This document shows, one piece after another, positions 1 through 8,253 of a DNA stretch of 64,000 bases (its first letter is position 1; each line of letters opens with the position of its first letter). The stretch spans positions 332,868 to 396,867 of the forward strand of contig NZ_JAAOXD010000004.1 in assembly GCF_014694315.1 (NCBI RefSeq), read 5' to 3'. Position numbers and translations under genes: made by a program. The stretch is from Arthrobacter ipis. GTDB lineage: Bacteria; Actinomycetota; Actinomycetes; Actinomycetales; Micrococcaceae. The notes beneath the pieces are model-generated. The model had not been told where the DNA came from and searched no databases. It saw only the letters and a program-made list of their open reading frames with translations.

Positions 1-356
1 GGGAGGACGACGGCGATCGGCGCACCCGGTTCTGCCACCCGCTCAAGCTCCCGCACGACGTCGTCCGCCTGGTCCGCCGTAAGGCCCTCCAGCGACTGGA
101 CAGCCCAGACCGCCGGGAACGTATTCACGGCGAAGGGCAGGCGCGCGGGCTCCGCCACGGAGACGCTCAGGCGGCGGGCCATGGCGTACCTTACGTTGCC
201 GTCGAAGGGGTCAACGCCCGTGTAGTGGATTCCGGCCTGGACGAACCGGAGGCCGTCGTCGCCCGGGCCGCAGCACACGTCCAGCACGGAGTGCCTGCCC
301 TGTGCTTTGAGCAGGGCGATGAATGGTTCCAGCGAAGTTTCTGTCAGCAGAGTCAT
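1..356 (-). CDS. class I SAM-dependent methyltransferase (N-terminal part)
   Basis: Only about the first 118 codons are present; the gene runs off the left edge. It starts at ATG 356. Residues about 24-32 read VLDVCCGPG, the SAM-binding motif I of class I methyltransferases, followed by TGVDPFDG (about 46-53), the acidic end of the second strand that holds the SAM ribose. This is the Methyltransf_11/UbiE-like fold; the substrate cannot be told from the fragment. It lies downstream of purU on the same strand after a 68-bp gap, so it may share its transcript. The sequence shows the family; the co-transcription is inference. Confidence 0.8.
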   Translation of the reverse strand, partial: MTLLTETSLEPFIALLKAQGRHSVLDVCCGPGDDGLRFVQAGIHYTGVDPFDGNVRYAMARRLSVSVAEPARLPFAVNTFPAVWAVQSLEGLTADQADDVVRELERVAEPGAPIAVVL

Positions 357-424
357 CGTGTTAACCAGTCTTGGTTAAAACCCGCCCAGTGTGAACCGCT
401 GGCAAGCCCGTAAAAGGCGGAGCG

Positions 425-1285
425 TCAGTTGAAGACGACCGTCCGGTTGCCGTCCAGGAGCACGCGGTGTTCGGCGTGCCACTGCACGGCCTGGGCGAGG
501 GTGCGGCCTTCCACGTCCCGGCCCATCTGCACGAACTGCTCCGGCGTGCGCGCGTGGTCCACCCGGATGACTTCCTGTTCGATGATCGGGCCCTCGTCCA
601 GCGCAGCGGTGACGTAGTGCGCGGTGGCACCGATCAGCTTCACGCCGCGGGCATGGGCCTGGTGGTAGGGCTTGGCCCCCTTGAAGGACGGCAGGAAGGA
701 GTGGTGGATGTTGATGGCCTTGCCGGTCAGCTCGGTGCACAGGTCGTCGGAGATGATCTGCATGTAACGGGCCAGGACGGTCAGTTCGACGCCCTCTTCG
801 GCGATGATCTTGCGCAGCTGGTCCTCGGCCTGTTCCTTCGTGTCGGCCGTCACCGGGATGTAGTGGAACGGAATGCCGTAGAACTCGGCCAGCCCGGCCA
901 GGTCGCGGTGGTTGGAGACGATCGCGGGGATCTCGATGGGCAGGGTGCCGGAGCGCTGCAAGAACAGGAGATCGTTCAGGCAGTGGGCGGACTTGCTGGC
1001 CATCAGCAGGGTACGGACCTTCCGGCCGACGGGGTTCAGGTTCCACTGCATGCCGAAGGCTTCGGCCACCGGTTCCAGGGCGGCGACAACCTCGTTTTCG
1101 GGTGCGGTGGTGGTGGCTTCCACGCGCATGAAGAAGGTGCCGGTGGATTCGCTGCCGTACTGCTGGGAGTCCGTAATATTGCAGCCCGCCACGAGCAGGG
1201 CGCCGGCCACGGCGTGGACGATTCCCGGGCGGTCCGGGCAGGACAGGGTTACGACGTGCGATTTGGCGAGCTGGTCTTCATTCAC
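425..1285 (-). CDS. purU: formyltetrahydrofolate deformylase PurU
   Basis: This enzyme hydrolyses 10-formyl-tetrahydrofolate to formate and tetrahydrofolate, balancing the one-carbon pool and feeding formate to purine synthesis. It has 286 residues, normal for the family. An N-terminal ACT domain (about 8-85, with SCPDRPGIVHAVAG) precedes the formyltransferase-like domain. Catalytic residues are visible as Asn192 and His194 in NIHHSFLPSFKGA and Asp230 in LDEGPII. I chose GTG 1285 because homology begins there with SHVVTLSCPDRPG; the frame stays open upstream but reads into the control region of glyA. It is divergent from glyA-folD, which handle the same cofactor. Confidence 0.95.
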   Translation of the reverse strand: MNEDQLAKSHVVTLSCPDRPGIVHAVAGALLVAGCNITDSQQYGSESTGTFFMRVEATTTAPENEVVAALEPVAEAFGMQWNLNPVGRKVRTLLMASKSAHCLNDLLFLQRSGTLPIEIPAIVSNHRDLAGLAEFYGIPFHYIPVTADTKEQAEDQLRKIIAEEGVELTVLARYMQIISDDLCTELTGKAINIHHSFLPSFKGAKPYHQAHARGVKLIGATAHYVTAALDEGPIIEQEVIRVDHARTPEQFVQMGRDVEGRTLAQAVQWHAEHRVLLDGNRTVVFN

Positions 1286-1324
1286 GAAGAACAGCCTACC
1301 CGCGCGTCGGTCCCGCTTTTGATA

Positions 1325-1410
1325 GTGTGGTGGCGTCGCAACTGGCGTTTGGGTGGCTAACCACCAGGGAGCGGCATTCACGAAGACCACGGATCGTACG
1401 CCTGGGCCGA
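1325..1410 (+). promoter_or_regulatory. ZTP (pfl) riboswitch upstream of glyA-folD
   Basis: The RNA reads GTCGC-AACTGGCG (from about 1334), a GGTGG/CCACC hairpin, then AGGGAGCGGC, a linker, and CGCCTGGGC at 1399-1407. This is the signature of the pfl/ZTP motif: P1 (GTCGC with GCGGC), the P2 hairpin, the GGGAGC joint, and a 3' CGCCTGGGC whose CGCC can pair with GGCG of ACTGGCG as the pseudoknot. ZTP riboswitches sense the 10-formyl-THF shortage alarmone ZTP/ZMP and switch on folate and purine genes such as glyA, folD and purH. It ends about 180 nt before the glyA start. I could not identify the terminator or sequester hairpin of the expression platform with confidence. Confidence 0.88.
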
Positions 1411-1588
1411 GGGTCATGTTTTGCCGGTAGCGCTGCGCTTCTCGAAGAGCGGCCACCCGATTGCGCTGCGGCGCCCTGGATAGACCTGCGCCCGGAACGT
1501 TTCCGGATGGTGGTCACCGACGGGCGGAGCAACGTGCCAGCCGGTAGCCTGACCTTTAGCAGTGCCCATCCCTAGCCAGGAGTTCTTC

Positions 1589-2893
1589 GTGACTACTTCA
1601 CCGACTTCCGTTAGCACCTCCGCCGTCAGCAACCAGCCGCTGGCTGAGCTCGATCCCGAGATCGCCGCAGTACTGGACCAGGAACTTGGCCGCCAGCGCG
1701 GCACCCTGGAAATGATCGCCTCCGAAAACTTCGCCCCCCGCGCGGTCATGGAAGCCCAAGGCTCCGTTCTGACCAACAAGTACGCCGAAGGCTACCCGGG
1801 CCGCCGCTACTACGGCGGCTGCGAGTATGTGGACGTCGCCGAGCAGCTGGCGATTGACCGGGTCAAGGACCTGTTCGGCGCCGAATACGCCAACGTCCAG
1901 CCGCACTCCGGCGCGCAGGCCAACGCTGCCGCGCTCTCCGCCATGATCACCCCCGGTGACAAGATCCTGGGCCTGTCCCTGGCCCACGGCGGACACCTCA
2001 CGCACGGCATGAAGCTGAACTTCTCCGGCAAGCTCTACAACGTGGCCGCCTACCAGGTGGAGCAGGACAACTTCCGCGTCGATATGGACAAGCTGCGCGA
2101 GCAGGCCATCGCCGAGAAGCCGCAGGTGATCATCGCCGGCTGGTCCGCCTACCCGCGCCACCTCGACTTCGCCGCGTTCCGCTCCATCGCCGATGAAGTT
2201 GGCGCCCTGCTCTGGACGGACATGGCACACTTCGCCGGCCTCGTGGCAGCAGGCCTGCACCCGAGCCCGGTGCCGCACTCCGACGTCGTCACCTCCACCG
2301 TGCACAAGACCCTCGCCGGCCCCCGCTCCGGTGTGATCCTGGCCAAGCAGGAGTGGGCCAAGAAGCTCAACTCCAACGTCTTCCCGGGCCAGCAGGGCGG
2401 ACCGCTCATGCACGTCATCGCCGCCAAGGCCGTGGCCTTCAAGATTGCCGGCACCGCCGAATTCAAGGAGCGCCAGGAGCGCGTCCTGGAAGGCGCCAAG
2501 ATCATCGCCGACCGCCTCAACCAGTCGGATGTTGCCGAGGCCGGCGTGTCCGTCCTCACCGGCGGCACCGACGTTCACCTGGTGCTCGTCGACCTGCGCA
2601 ACTCGCAGCTGGACGGCCAGCAGGCCGAGGACCTCCTGCACTCCGTGGGCATCACCGTCAACCGCAACGCCGTGCCGTTCGACCCCCGCCCGCCGATGGT
2701 CACCTCCGGCCTGCGCATCGGCACACCGGCCCTGGCCACCCGCGGATTCGGCGCCACCGAGTTCACTGAGGTTGCCGAGATCATCGCCACCGCACTGAAG
2801 GCGGGCTCCGCCACGGACGTCGAGGCCCTGCAGGCCCGCGTGGACAAGCTCGCCGTCGACTTCCCGCTGTACCCGCAGCACGAGCAGTGGTGA
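1589..2893 (+). CDS. glyA: serine hydroxymethyltransferase
   Basis: This PLP enzyme interconverts serine plus THF and glycine plus methylene-THF, and is the main source of one-carbon units. It has 434 residues. The Schiff-base lysine is Lys240 in [14 protein letters not shown], and the family motifs SENFAPRAV and [13 protein letters not shown] are near the N-terminus. I chose GTG 1589 because AGGAG at 1578-1582 lies six bases before it. An in-frame GTG at 1562 would add nine residues but has no such site. It is followed within a few bases by folD, and together they form a one-carbon operon under the ZTP riboswitch. Confidence 0.97.
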   Translation: MTTSPTSVSTSAVSNQPLAELDPEIAAVLDQELGRQRGTLEMIASENFAPRAVMEAQGSVLTNKYAEGYPGRRYYGGCEYVDVAEQLAIDRVKDLFGAEYANVQPHSGAQANAAALSAMITPGDKILGLSLAHGGHLTHGMKLNFSGKLYNVAAYQVEQDNFRVDMDKLREQAIAEKPQVIIAGWSAYPRHLDFAAFRSIADEVGALLWTDMAHFAGLVAAGLHPSPVPHSDVVTSTVHKTLAGPRSGVILAKQEWAKKLNSNVFPGQQGGPLMHVIAAKAVAFKIAGTAEFKERQERVLEGAKIIADRLNQSDVAEAGVSVLTGGTDVHLVLVDLRNSQLDGQQAEDLLHSVGITVNRNAVPFDPRPPMVTSGLRIGTPALATRGFGATEFTEVAEIIATALKAGSATDVEALQARVDKLAVDFPLYPQHEQW

Positions 2894-2901
2894 ACCCGTC
2901 T

Positions 2902-3795
2902 ATGGCGCAGACCGCGAAGATCCTTGACGGCAAGGCAGCATCTGCAGCCATCAAGTCCGAGCTGGCTGAGCGCGTCGCGGCCCTGAAGGCCCGCGGCGTC
3001 ACTCCGGGCATTGCCACCGTGCTCGTGGGCGCGGACCCCGCCTCGCAGCTGTACGTGTCCATGAAGCACAAGCAGTCTGTGGAGATCGGGATGAACTCGA
3101 TCCAGCGTGAGCTTCCGGCGGACGCCACCCAGGCTCAGGTCGAGGCCCTCATCGACGATCTCAATGCGGACCCTGCCTGCCACGGTTACATCGTGCAGCT
3201 GCCGCTGCCCAAGCATTTGGACACACACGCCATTTTGGAGCGGATCGACCCCGCCAAGGATGCCGACGGCCTGCACCCCACCAACCTTGGCCGGCTGGTG
3301 CTCAACGTCAACGACGAGATCACTTCGCCGCTGCCGTGCACTCCCCGCGGCGTCATCGAACTCCTGGAGCGCAACGGCTACAGCCTCTCGGGCAAGCACG
3401 TCGTGGTGGTGGGCCGCGGCGTCACGATCGGCCGCTCGATCGGCCTGCTGCTGACCCGGCGGGCCGTGAACGCCACCGTGACGCTGACGCATACCGGAAC
3501 CGGGAACCTCTCGGAGCTGCTGCGCCAGGCGGACGTCATTGTGGGCGCGGCGGGTGCAAAGCACATCGTCAAGGCTGCGGACGTAAAGCCGGGCGCAGCA
3601 GTGATCGACGTCGGTGTCACCCGTGAAACCGACGCTGAGACGGGCAAGAGCAGGGTCCACGGCGACATCGATCCCGCCGCTGCCGAGGTTGCTGGCTGGA
3701 TTTCGCCGAACCCCGGCGGCGTCGGTCCCATGACCGTGGCGCTGCTCATGACCAACGTGGTCGAAGCCGCGGAACGCCAGGCGGGGATTGCTTAA
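2902..3795 (+). CDS. folD: bifunctional methylene-THF dehydrogenase / methenyl-THF cyclohydrolase
   Basis: FolD converts methylene-THF to methenyl-THF with NADP+ and hydrolyses this to 10-formyl-THF. It has 297 residues. Motifs seen are the active-site Tyr51-x3-Lys55, GYIVQLPLP (95-103), the nucleotide-binding [12 protein letters not shown] and the C-terminal PGGVGPMT. I placed the start at ATG 2902, where homology to other FolD begins ([11 protein letters not shown]). A GTG at 2890 overlaps the glyA stop as GTGA and is a reasonable alternative adding four residues by translational coupling. Confidence 0.95.
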   Translation: MAQTAKILDGKAASAAIKSELAERVAALKARGVTPGIATVLVGADPASQLYVSMKHKQSVEIGMNSIQRELPADATQAQVEALIDDLNADPACHGYIVQLPLPKHLDTHAILERIDPAKDADGLHPTNLGRLVLNVNDEITSPLPCTPRGVIELLERNGYSLSGKHVVVVGRGVTIGRSIGLLLTRRAVNATVTLTHTGTGNLSELLRQADVIVGAAGAKHIVKAADVKPGAAVIDVGVTRETDAETGKSRVHGDIDPAAAEVAGWISPNPGGVGPMTVALLMTNVVEAAERQAGIA

Positions 3796-3816
3796 CCAGC
3801 GGGCGTCGGTCCGACT

Positions 3817-3880
3817 GACTGGGCCCACGCCCGCAGGGTTCCCTGGCCGAGCTTGCGAGGTTAGGGAGCGGGTGGGGAGT
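3817..3880 (+). repeat. intergenic repeat core, copy 1
   Basis: The stretch beginning CTGGGCCCACGCCCGC and containing GGCCGAGCTTGCGAGGTT and GGGAGCGGGTGGGGA is nearly the same as 14153-14215. It is clearly related to 27288-27347 (inside mazG) and, in reverse orientation, to 35032-35092. Here it lies between folD and the kinase control region, directly next to the palindrome at 3881-3898. The flanking 20-bp module seen at the 14.1-kb copy is not recognisable here. Confidence 0.75.
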
Positions 3881-3898
3881 CTACTCCTCCGGGAGTAG
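3881..3898. promoter_or_regulatory. 7-4-7 palindrome, probable operator of the two-component regulator
   Basis: CTACTCC-TCCG-GGAGTAG is a perfect inverted repeat 45 bp before the -10 of the kinase gene. The related ACTCC-TGGC-GGAGTA occurs at 5830-5844, upstream of the SHOCT gene. The same half-site at two promoters of one locus suggests binding by the encoded NarL-type regulator; that is inference. Confidence 0.55.
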
Positions 3899-3942
3899 GC
3901 GCCCTACGCCGTTAAGCCGACGACGGCCATGGCCTTCCCGGC

Positions 3943-3948
3943 TAGGCT
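3943..3948 (+). promoter_or_regulatory. -10 element of the kinase-regulator operon
   Basis: TAGGCT ends seven bases before ATG 3956 and there is no ribosome-binding site in between, so the mRNA is probably leaderless. This is why the later of two in-frame ATGs is preferred. Confidence 0.5.
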
Positions 3949-3955
3949 CGGACAT

Positions 3956-5152
3956 ATGCAGCGCCGTTTCCGGGGACCGCCCACAGCAGCGATCGTGGTT
4001 GCCGTGGCCATCTTCGAGGTGGTGGGCACGGTGTTCGCCTCCGCGCGGCAGCCGGACCACCGGCCGCTGGATGCCCTCGCGTTCGTCCTGCTGCTGGCGG
4101 GACCGGCCTCCCTGTCGCTGCGGCGCCGCGCCCCGCTGGTGATGCTTCCGGCCGCGGCGGCGTCCGTCGCGGCGTATCTGGTGCTCGGCTACGCATGGGG
4201 TCCGGTGTTCCTGTCTTTGGCGCTGGCGATCGTGCTTTCCGCGGCGGCCGGGAAGCGCTGGCAAACCTGGACCGTGGCCGGGGCATGCGCAACCGTCCTG
4301 GTGGCGGGCGCGGCAGCCGGCGGCGACGAGTTTGCCCTCATCCGGGCATTCGCCGGGACCTCGTGGCTGGCCATTCTTGTGCTGTTGGGGGAGGGCGCGC
4401 GGCTGCGCGGCGAACGGGTGGCGGAACGGCGCCGCCAGCACGAGGCGCGCGAGCAGGCCGCCCGCGACGAGTACCGGCTGACGCTCGCCCGGGACATCCA
4501 CGACGTCGTTGCCCACTCCCTGTCGCTCATCAACGTCCGTGCCTCCGTGGCGCTGCACCTCGGGGAGAAGGACCCTGACCAGTTCCGCCCCGCGCTGGAA
4601 GCCATCAAGGCCGCGAGCAAGGATTCGCTCGCCGAGGTCCGCCAGCTCCTGGGCGTGCTCCGCGAGGACGCCCCGCTGAGTCCCGCGCCGCCGCCGCGGC
4701 TCGACAGGATTCCCGGGCTCGCCGAGGACGCCCGCCGCGCTGGGCTCGAAGTCAGCCTGACCCAGCCGGAGGCCACCGCTGCGCAGCAGCTTCCGGACGC
4801 CGTCCAGGAAGCGGCGTACCGGATCGTCCAGGAGGCCCTGACCAACGTGGTGCGGCATTCCGGAGCCCGGAAGGCCGCCGTCGTCCTTGCCCTGGAGGGC
4901 ACGACCCCGGTAGGGAACCCCGGAAAGCAGCTCACCGTGACCGTTGACGACGACGGCGCCGGTGCCGCCGGAGTGCCTGAAGGCAACGGGGTGACGGGGA
5001 TGCGGGAGAGGGCGGCCGCCGTGGGCGGCTCGCTCCACGTGGCGCCGCTCAACCGTGAGCCGCTGCATCCGGGCTGGCGGGTCCGCGCGGTGATACCGGT
5101 CGCCGGGCCGCTGGCCGGCCCCTGGCCGCGACCCGAGCGGGAGGCGCGGTGA
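3956..5152 (+). CDS. NarL-family sensor histidine kinase
   Basis: This is a membrane sensor kinase of the HisKA_3 type, 398 residues. Residues about 10-150 hold four to five hydrophobic segments with very short loops, so the signal is probably sensed within or at the membrane. The phosphoacceptor His182 lies in ARDIHDVVAHSLS, and the ATPase N-box reads VQEALTNVVRHSG, followed by the G-box GNGVTGMRERA. ATG 3956 is preferred over ATG 3929 because a -10 hexamer lies just before it. The stop overlaps the regulator start by four bases, so the two are translationally coupled. The stimulus is unknown. Confidence 0.93.
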   Translation: MQRRFRGPPTAAIVVAVAIFEVVGTVFASARQPDHRPLDALAFVLLLAGPASLSLRRRAPLVMLPAAAASVAAYLVLGYAWGPVFLSLALAIVLSAAAGKRWQTWTVAGACATVLVAGAAAGGDEFALIRAFAGTSWLAILVLLGEGARLRGERVAERRRQHEAREQAARDEYRLTLARDIHDVVAHSLSLINVRASVALHLGEKDPDQFRPALEAIKAASKDSLAEVRQLLGVLREDAPLSPAPPPRLDRIPGLAEDARRAGLEVSLTQPEATAAQQLPDAVQEAAYRIVQEALTNVVRHSGARKAAVVLALEGTTPVGNPGKQLTVTVDDDGAGAAGVPEGNGVTGMRERAAAVGGSLHVAPLNREPLHPGWRVRAVIPVAGPLAGPWPRPEREAR

Positions 5153-5814
5153 TCCGCATCCTGCTGGCCGATGACCAGAACCTCATCCGCGCCGGCTTCC
5201 GCGCCCTCCTCAACGCCGAACCGGACATGGAGGTGGTGGCCGAGTGCGGCACCGGCCGCGACGCCGTCCGCCTGGCCGCCCGGGAGCGTCCCGACGTCGT
5301 GCTCATGGACATCCGCATGCCCGAGATGGACGGGCTGGAGGCCACCCGCAAGATCATGGCGGACCAGGCCCTCGCCGGCACGCGCATCATCATCCTCACC
5401 ACCTTCGAACTGGACGAATACATCGCGGAGGCGGTGCGGGCCGGGGCAGCAGGGTTCCTGGTGAAGGACACCGAACCCGAGGAATTGCTCCGCGCCGTGC
5501 GCGTGGTCCACGACGGCGACGCGCTGCTCTCGCCGTCGGTCACCCGGCGCATCATGGCCCAGTTGGCGCTCCAGTCCCGGGCGACGGCGGCTCCGGCGTC
5601 GCTGGCGAACATCACCGAGCGCGAGCGGGAAGTCCTGCGGCTCGTGGGCGAGGGCCTGAACAATGCCGAGATCGCGGAGCGGCTGGTGATCACACCGCTC
5701 ACCGCCAAGACACACGTCTCACGCATCATGACCAAGCTGCTGGTCCGTGACCGGGCGCAGCTGGTGGTACTGGCGTACGAATCGGGCCTCGTCCGGCCCG
5801 GCTGGGCCGGCTGA
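5149..5814 (+). CDS. NarL/LuxR-family response regulator
   Basis: This is the cytoplasmic partner of the preceding kinase, 221 residues. The receiver domain has Asp8-Asp9, the phosphorylated Asp54 in VLMDIRMPEMDG, the ILTTF threonine and the VKDTEP lysine. The C-terminal LuxR helix-turn-helix (about 155-215) begins TEREREVLRLVGEGLNNAEIA. It starts at GTG 5149, overlapping the kinase stop as GTGA, with GGGAGG six bases upstream. Its likely targets are the palindromes at 3881 and 5830; regulation of the exporter at 6.3-9.1 kb is plausible from gene order but not shown. Confidence 0.95.
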   Translation: MIRILLADDQNLIRAGFRALLNAEPDMEVVAECGTGRDAVRLAARERPDVVLMDIRMPEMDGLEATRKIMADQALAGTRIIILTTFELDEYIAEAVRAGAAGFLVKDTEPEELLRAVRVVHDGDALLSPSVTRRIMAQLALQSRATAAPASLANITEREREVLRLVGEGLNNAEIAERLVITPLTAKTHVSRIMTKLLVRDRAQLVVLAYESGLVRPGWAG

Positions 5815-5829
5815 GGCAGCAGGCGCGTG

Positions 5830-5844
5830 ACTCCTGGCGGAGTA
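5830..5844. promoter_or_regulatory. palindrome matching the kinase-promoter operator
   Basis: ACTCC-TGGC-GGAGTA shares both half-sites and the four-base spacer length with 3881-3898. It lies about 110 bp before the SHOCT-protein start. A further ACTCC half occurs about 30 bp downstream without a clear partner. Confidence 0.5.
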
Positions 5845-5953
5845 CGCGGGGCACCCAAGGTGACTCCCGGCGTCGGACGACCCGCCGCCGTCGGACGGCC
5901 AGACTCGAACCAGAGCCGAAAGCCGGCCCGTACCGAGATTTTGGGAGCACGAC

Positions 5954-6262
5954 ATGACTTCATCCCTAGCCACCACTTTTGCGGTGCAGTCCGCGCAGCT
6001 TGTGGCCGATCCCGCCGCCCACGGCCCGTGGGGCACAGGATTCTCGCCATGGTTCCTGCTGTTCCCGCTGTTCTGGATCCTGGTGATCGGACTGTTCATC
6101 TTCTTCGCCCGGCGCACCTGGCGCAGGAACCACGAGTGGGCCACCACCCGCGGCGGAGAAAGCGTCCTGCGCGAGCGCTACGCACGCGGCGAAATTGATG
6201 AGACCGAATACCGTCAGCGGCTGGAGGTCCTGCGGGGGGACTCGCGGGGGAACCGCAGGTAA
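5954..6262 (+). CDS. small membrane protein with SHOCT domain
   Basis: The protein has 102 residues. One strong membrane segment (about 32-54, from FSPWFLLFPLFW) is followed by basic residues and a C-terminal SHOCT motif, ERYARGEIDETEYRQRLEVL. SHOCT domains are short helices seen at the ends of many bacterial membrane proteins, and their biochemical role is not settled. ATG 5954 has GGGAGC about seven bases upstream. It lies between the two-component system and an ABC exporter and has an operator-like palindrome in its promoter region, so it is probably part of the same envelope response. Its function is unknown. Confidence 0.85.
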   Translation: MTSSLATTFAVQSAQLVADPAAHGPWGTGFSPWFLLFPLFWILVIGLFIFFARRTWRRNHEWATTRGGESVLRERYARGEIDETEYRQRLEVLRGDSRGNRR

Positions 6263-6335
6263 CGGCTACCGCAACGCGAGGTCAGGTATCGCCCGATTAT
6301 GAGATGCAGCTATTCCTTTGGCCCGCGCCGCGTAC

Positions 6336-6341
6336 TAGCGT
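6336..6341 (+). promoter_or_regulatory. -10 element of the ABC exporter operon
   Basis: TAGCGT ends six bases before GTG 6348, with no ribosome-binding site between. This suggests a leaderless exporter mRNA. Confidence 0.4.
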
Positions 6342-6347
6342 GATGGG

Positions 6348-7361
6348 GTGCCCGAACTCCATTCCGCTGAAGGAACGTCCAAGAAGCCTGTGCCCGCCCA
6401 CGAGACAGGGCCCGAGAAACATAAAGCGCCCGCCGCGCCGCAGTACGTGATTACCGCAGAGAACCTGACCAAGACCTACGGCGACGTCATCGCCGTCGAC
6501 GGCATTTCCTTCAGCGTTCCCGCGGGGGAGTCCTTCGGGCTGCTCGGGCCGAACGGCGCGGGCAAGTCCACCACCATGAAAATGATCGGCGGCGTGTCCC
6601 AGCGGACGTCCGGGAACCTGACCATCATGGGGCTGGATCCCGAGCAGAACGGTCCCGAGGTGCGCGCGCACCTGGGCGTGGTGCCGCAGCAGGACAACCT
6701 GGACGAGGAACTCAAGGTCCGGGACAACCTGCTGGTCTACGGCCGCTACTTTGGCCTGCCCATGAGCTACCTCAAGCCCAAGGCCGACGAACTGCTCGAA
6801 TTCGCGCAGCTGACGGACAAGGCCAAGTCCAAGGTGGACGCCCTGTCCGGCGGCATGAAGCGGCGCCTCACCATTGCGCGCTCGCTCATCAACGAACCCC
6901 GCATCCTGCTGCTCGACGAGCCCACCACCGGCCTGGACCCGCAGGCGCGGCACATCCTCTGGGACCGGCTGTTCCGCCTGAAGGAGCAGGGTGTCACGCT
7001 GATCCTCACCACGCACTACATGGACGAGGCGGAGCAGCTTTGCGACCGGCTGATCGTGGTGGACAAGGGCCGGATCATGGCGGAGGGATCGCCGGCCGCG
7101 CTCATCCGGGACTACTCCACCCGCGAGGTCCTCGAGCTGAGGTTCGGGTCGGAACGCAACGCCAGCATCGGGGCCGAGCTCGAGGGCATCGGCGAACGCC
7201 TGGAAACGCTCCCGGACCGGGTGCTCATCTACACGCACGACGGCGAGGCGGCGCTGGAGGAAGTCTCCGGCCGCGGACTGCGGCCGCTGACGTCGCTGGT
7301 GCGCAGGTCCTCGCTGGAGGACGTGTTCCTCCGGCTCACCGGCAGGAGCCTCGTTGACTGA
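6348..7361 (+). CDS. ABC exporter ATP-binding protein (DrrA/NodI type)
   Basis: This is the ATPase of a drug- or lipid-type ABC exporter, 337 residues. Walker A is GPNGAGKST (67-75), the signature LSGGMKRR, and Walker B LLLDEPTTGLDP followed by the switch TTHYMDEAE. The C-terminal ~90 residues are the DUF4162-like tail of DrrA/CcmA2 proteins. A non-conserved, basic head of about 30 residues precedes the domain. It starts at GTG 6348 and overlaps the first permease gene. The substrate is unknown; the neighbouring sensor kinase makes an antibiotic or envelope-stress role plausible. Confidence 0.93.
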   Translation: MPELHSAEGTSKKPVPAHETGPEKHKAPAAPQYVITAENLTKTYGDVIAVDGISFSVPAGESFGLLGPNGAGKSTTMKMIGGVSQRTSGNLTIMGLDPEQNGPEVRAHLGVVPQQDNLDEELKVRDNLLVYGRYFGLPMSYLKPKADELLEFAQLTDKAKSKVDALSGGMKRRLTIARSLINEPRILLLDEPTTGLDPQARHILWDRLFRLKEQGVTLILTTHYMDEAEQLCDRLIVVDKGRIMAEGSPAALIRDYSTREVLELRFGSERNASIGAELEGIGERLETLPDRVLIYTHDGEAALEEVSGRGLRPLTSLVRRSSLEDVFLRLTGRSLVD

Positions 7362-8253
7362 GCCGTCGCCTCGCATGCCGGCCGCCCGGCCGGCCACCGC
7401 TGTTTCAGCGGATAGTACGACGGTGGGACGCACCCTACGGGCGCACCCTCCCGAGGTGTCGGCCGCCAGGGCGCGGCGCTGGGGCGCCTTCTACTACGCC
7501 GAGCAGGTGCTCCGCGTCATGAAGGGGTACGGCTGGTCCATCTTCCTGTACAGCGTGGGCCAGCCCGCCGCGTACCTGTTCGCGATGGGCGTCGGCCTGG
7601 CCACACTGGTGGACACCAACGCTGTCTCCGCATTCGGCGGCGTCAGCTACATCGCCTTCATCGCGCCGGCCCTGCTCGTCTCCGCCGCGGTCATGACCGC
7701 CGGCACCGAATTCACGTTCCCTGTTATGGACGGCTTCAAATGGCGACGGGTCTACTACGGGCCGCACGCCTCCCCGCTGACGCCGGAGCAGATCGCGGCG
7801 GGGCAGATCATCGCGGTGACCCTGCGGTTCCTGCTGCAGTCCGTCATCTACTTCGTGATCGTGGCCCTGTTCGGTGCATCACCCAGTGGCTGGGGCTGGG
7901 GTTCCGTGCTGGTGGCAACCCTCGCCGGGCTCTCGTTCGGCCTGCCGCTCATGGCGTACGCCGCATCCATCAAGGAGGACAAGGGCCAGTTCGCCATGGT
8001 GATGCGGTTCATCGTCATGCCGCTGTTCCTGTTCTCCGGCACCTTCTTTCCGCTGGACACCCTGCCCGTGCTGGTCCGCTGGATCGGCTGGATTTCGCCC
8101 ATCTGGCACGGCACGGAGCTGGGCCGGGTGATGACCTTCGGCTACGAGGAATCCCCGGTGCTGACCATTATCCATGTCGTGTTCCTGCTGGCCCTCGCCT
8201 GGTTCGGCTGGGTGCTCACCAAACGCCAATTCGTCAGGAGGATGGGGCAGTGA
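7354..8253 (+). CDS. ABC-2 type exporter permease 1
   Basis: This integral membrane subunit has 299 residues and six predicted hydrophobic segments after a cytoplasmic head of about 55 residues. It belongs to the ABC2_membrane/DrrB family, as shown by the overall layout and by MPLFLFSGTFFPLDTLP, the conserved segment before the last helices. The start is TTG 7354, eight bases inside the ATPase gene, with GGCAGGAG five bases upstream. The gene couples to permease 2 by a GTGA overlap. The two permeases are homologous and probably form a heterodimer. Confidence 0.88.
   Translation: MTEPSPRMPAARPATAVSADSTTVGRTLRAHPPEVSAARARRWGAFYYAEQVLRVMKGYGWSIFLYSVGQPAAYLFAMGVGLATLVDTNAVSAFGGVSYIAFIAPALLVSAAVMTAGTEFTFPVMDGFKWRRVYYGPHASPLTPEQIAAGQIIAVTLRFLLQSVIYFVIVALFGASPSGWGWGSVLVATLAGLSFGLPLMAYAASIKEDKGQFAMVMRFIVMPLFLFSGTFFPLDTLPVLVRWIGWISPIWHGTELGRVMTFGYEESPVLTIIHVVFLLALAWFGWVLTKRQFVRRMGQ

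Noticed and set aside
467..1360. Long open frame antisense to purU
   Set aside because: High-GC third positions keep antisense frames open. The protein has no recognisable motif, while the opposite strand has a complete PurU.
1286..1588. Glycine riboswitch before glyA
   Set aside because: The conserved bases fit the ZTP/pfl motif, and no tandem glycine aptamer is present.
6263..6347. Further copy of the ACTCC-N4-GGAGT palindrome before the ABC exporter
   Set aside because: No matching inverted repeat is present in this gap, so direct control of the exporter by the regulator is not supported by sequence.
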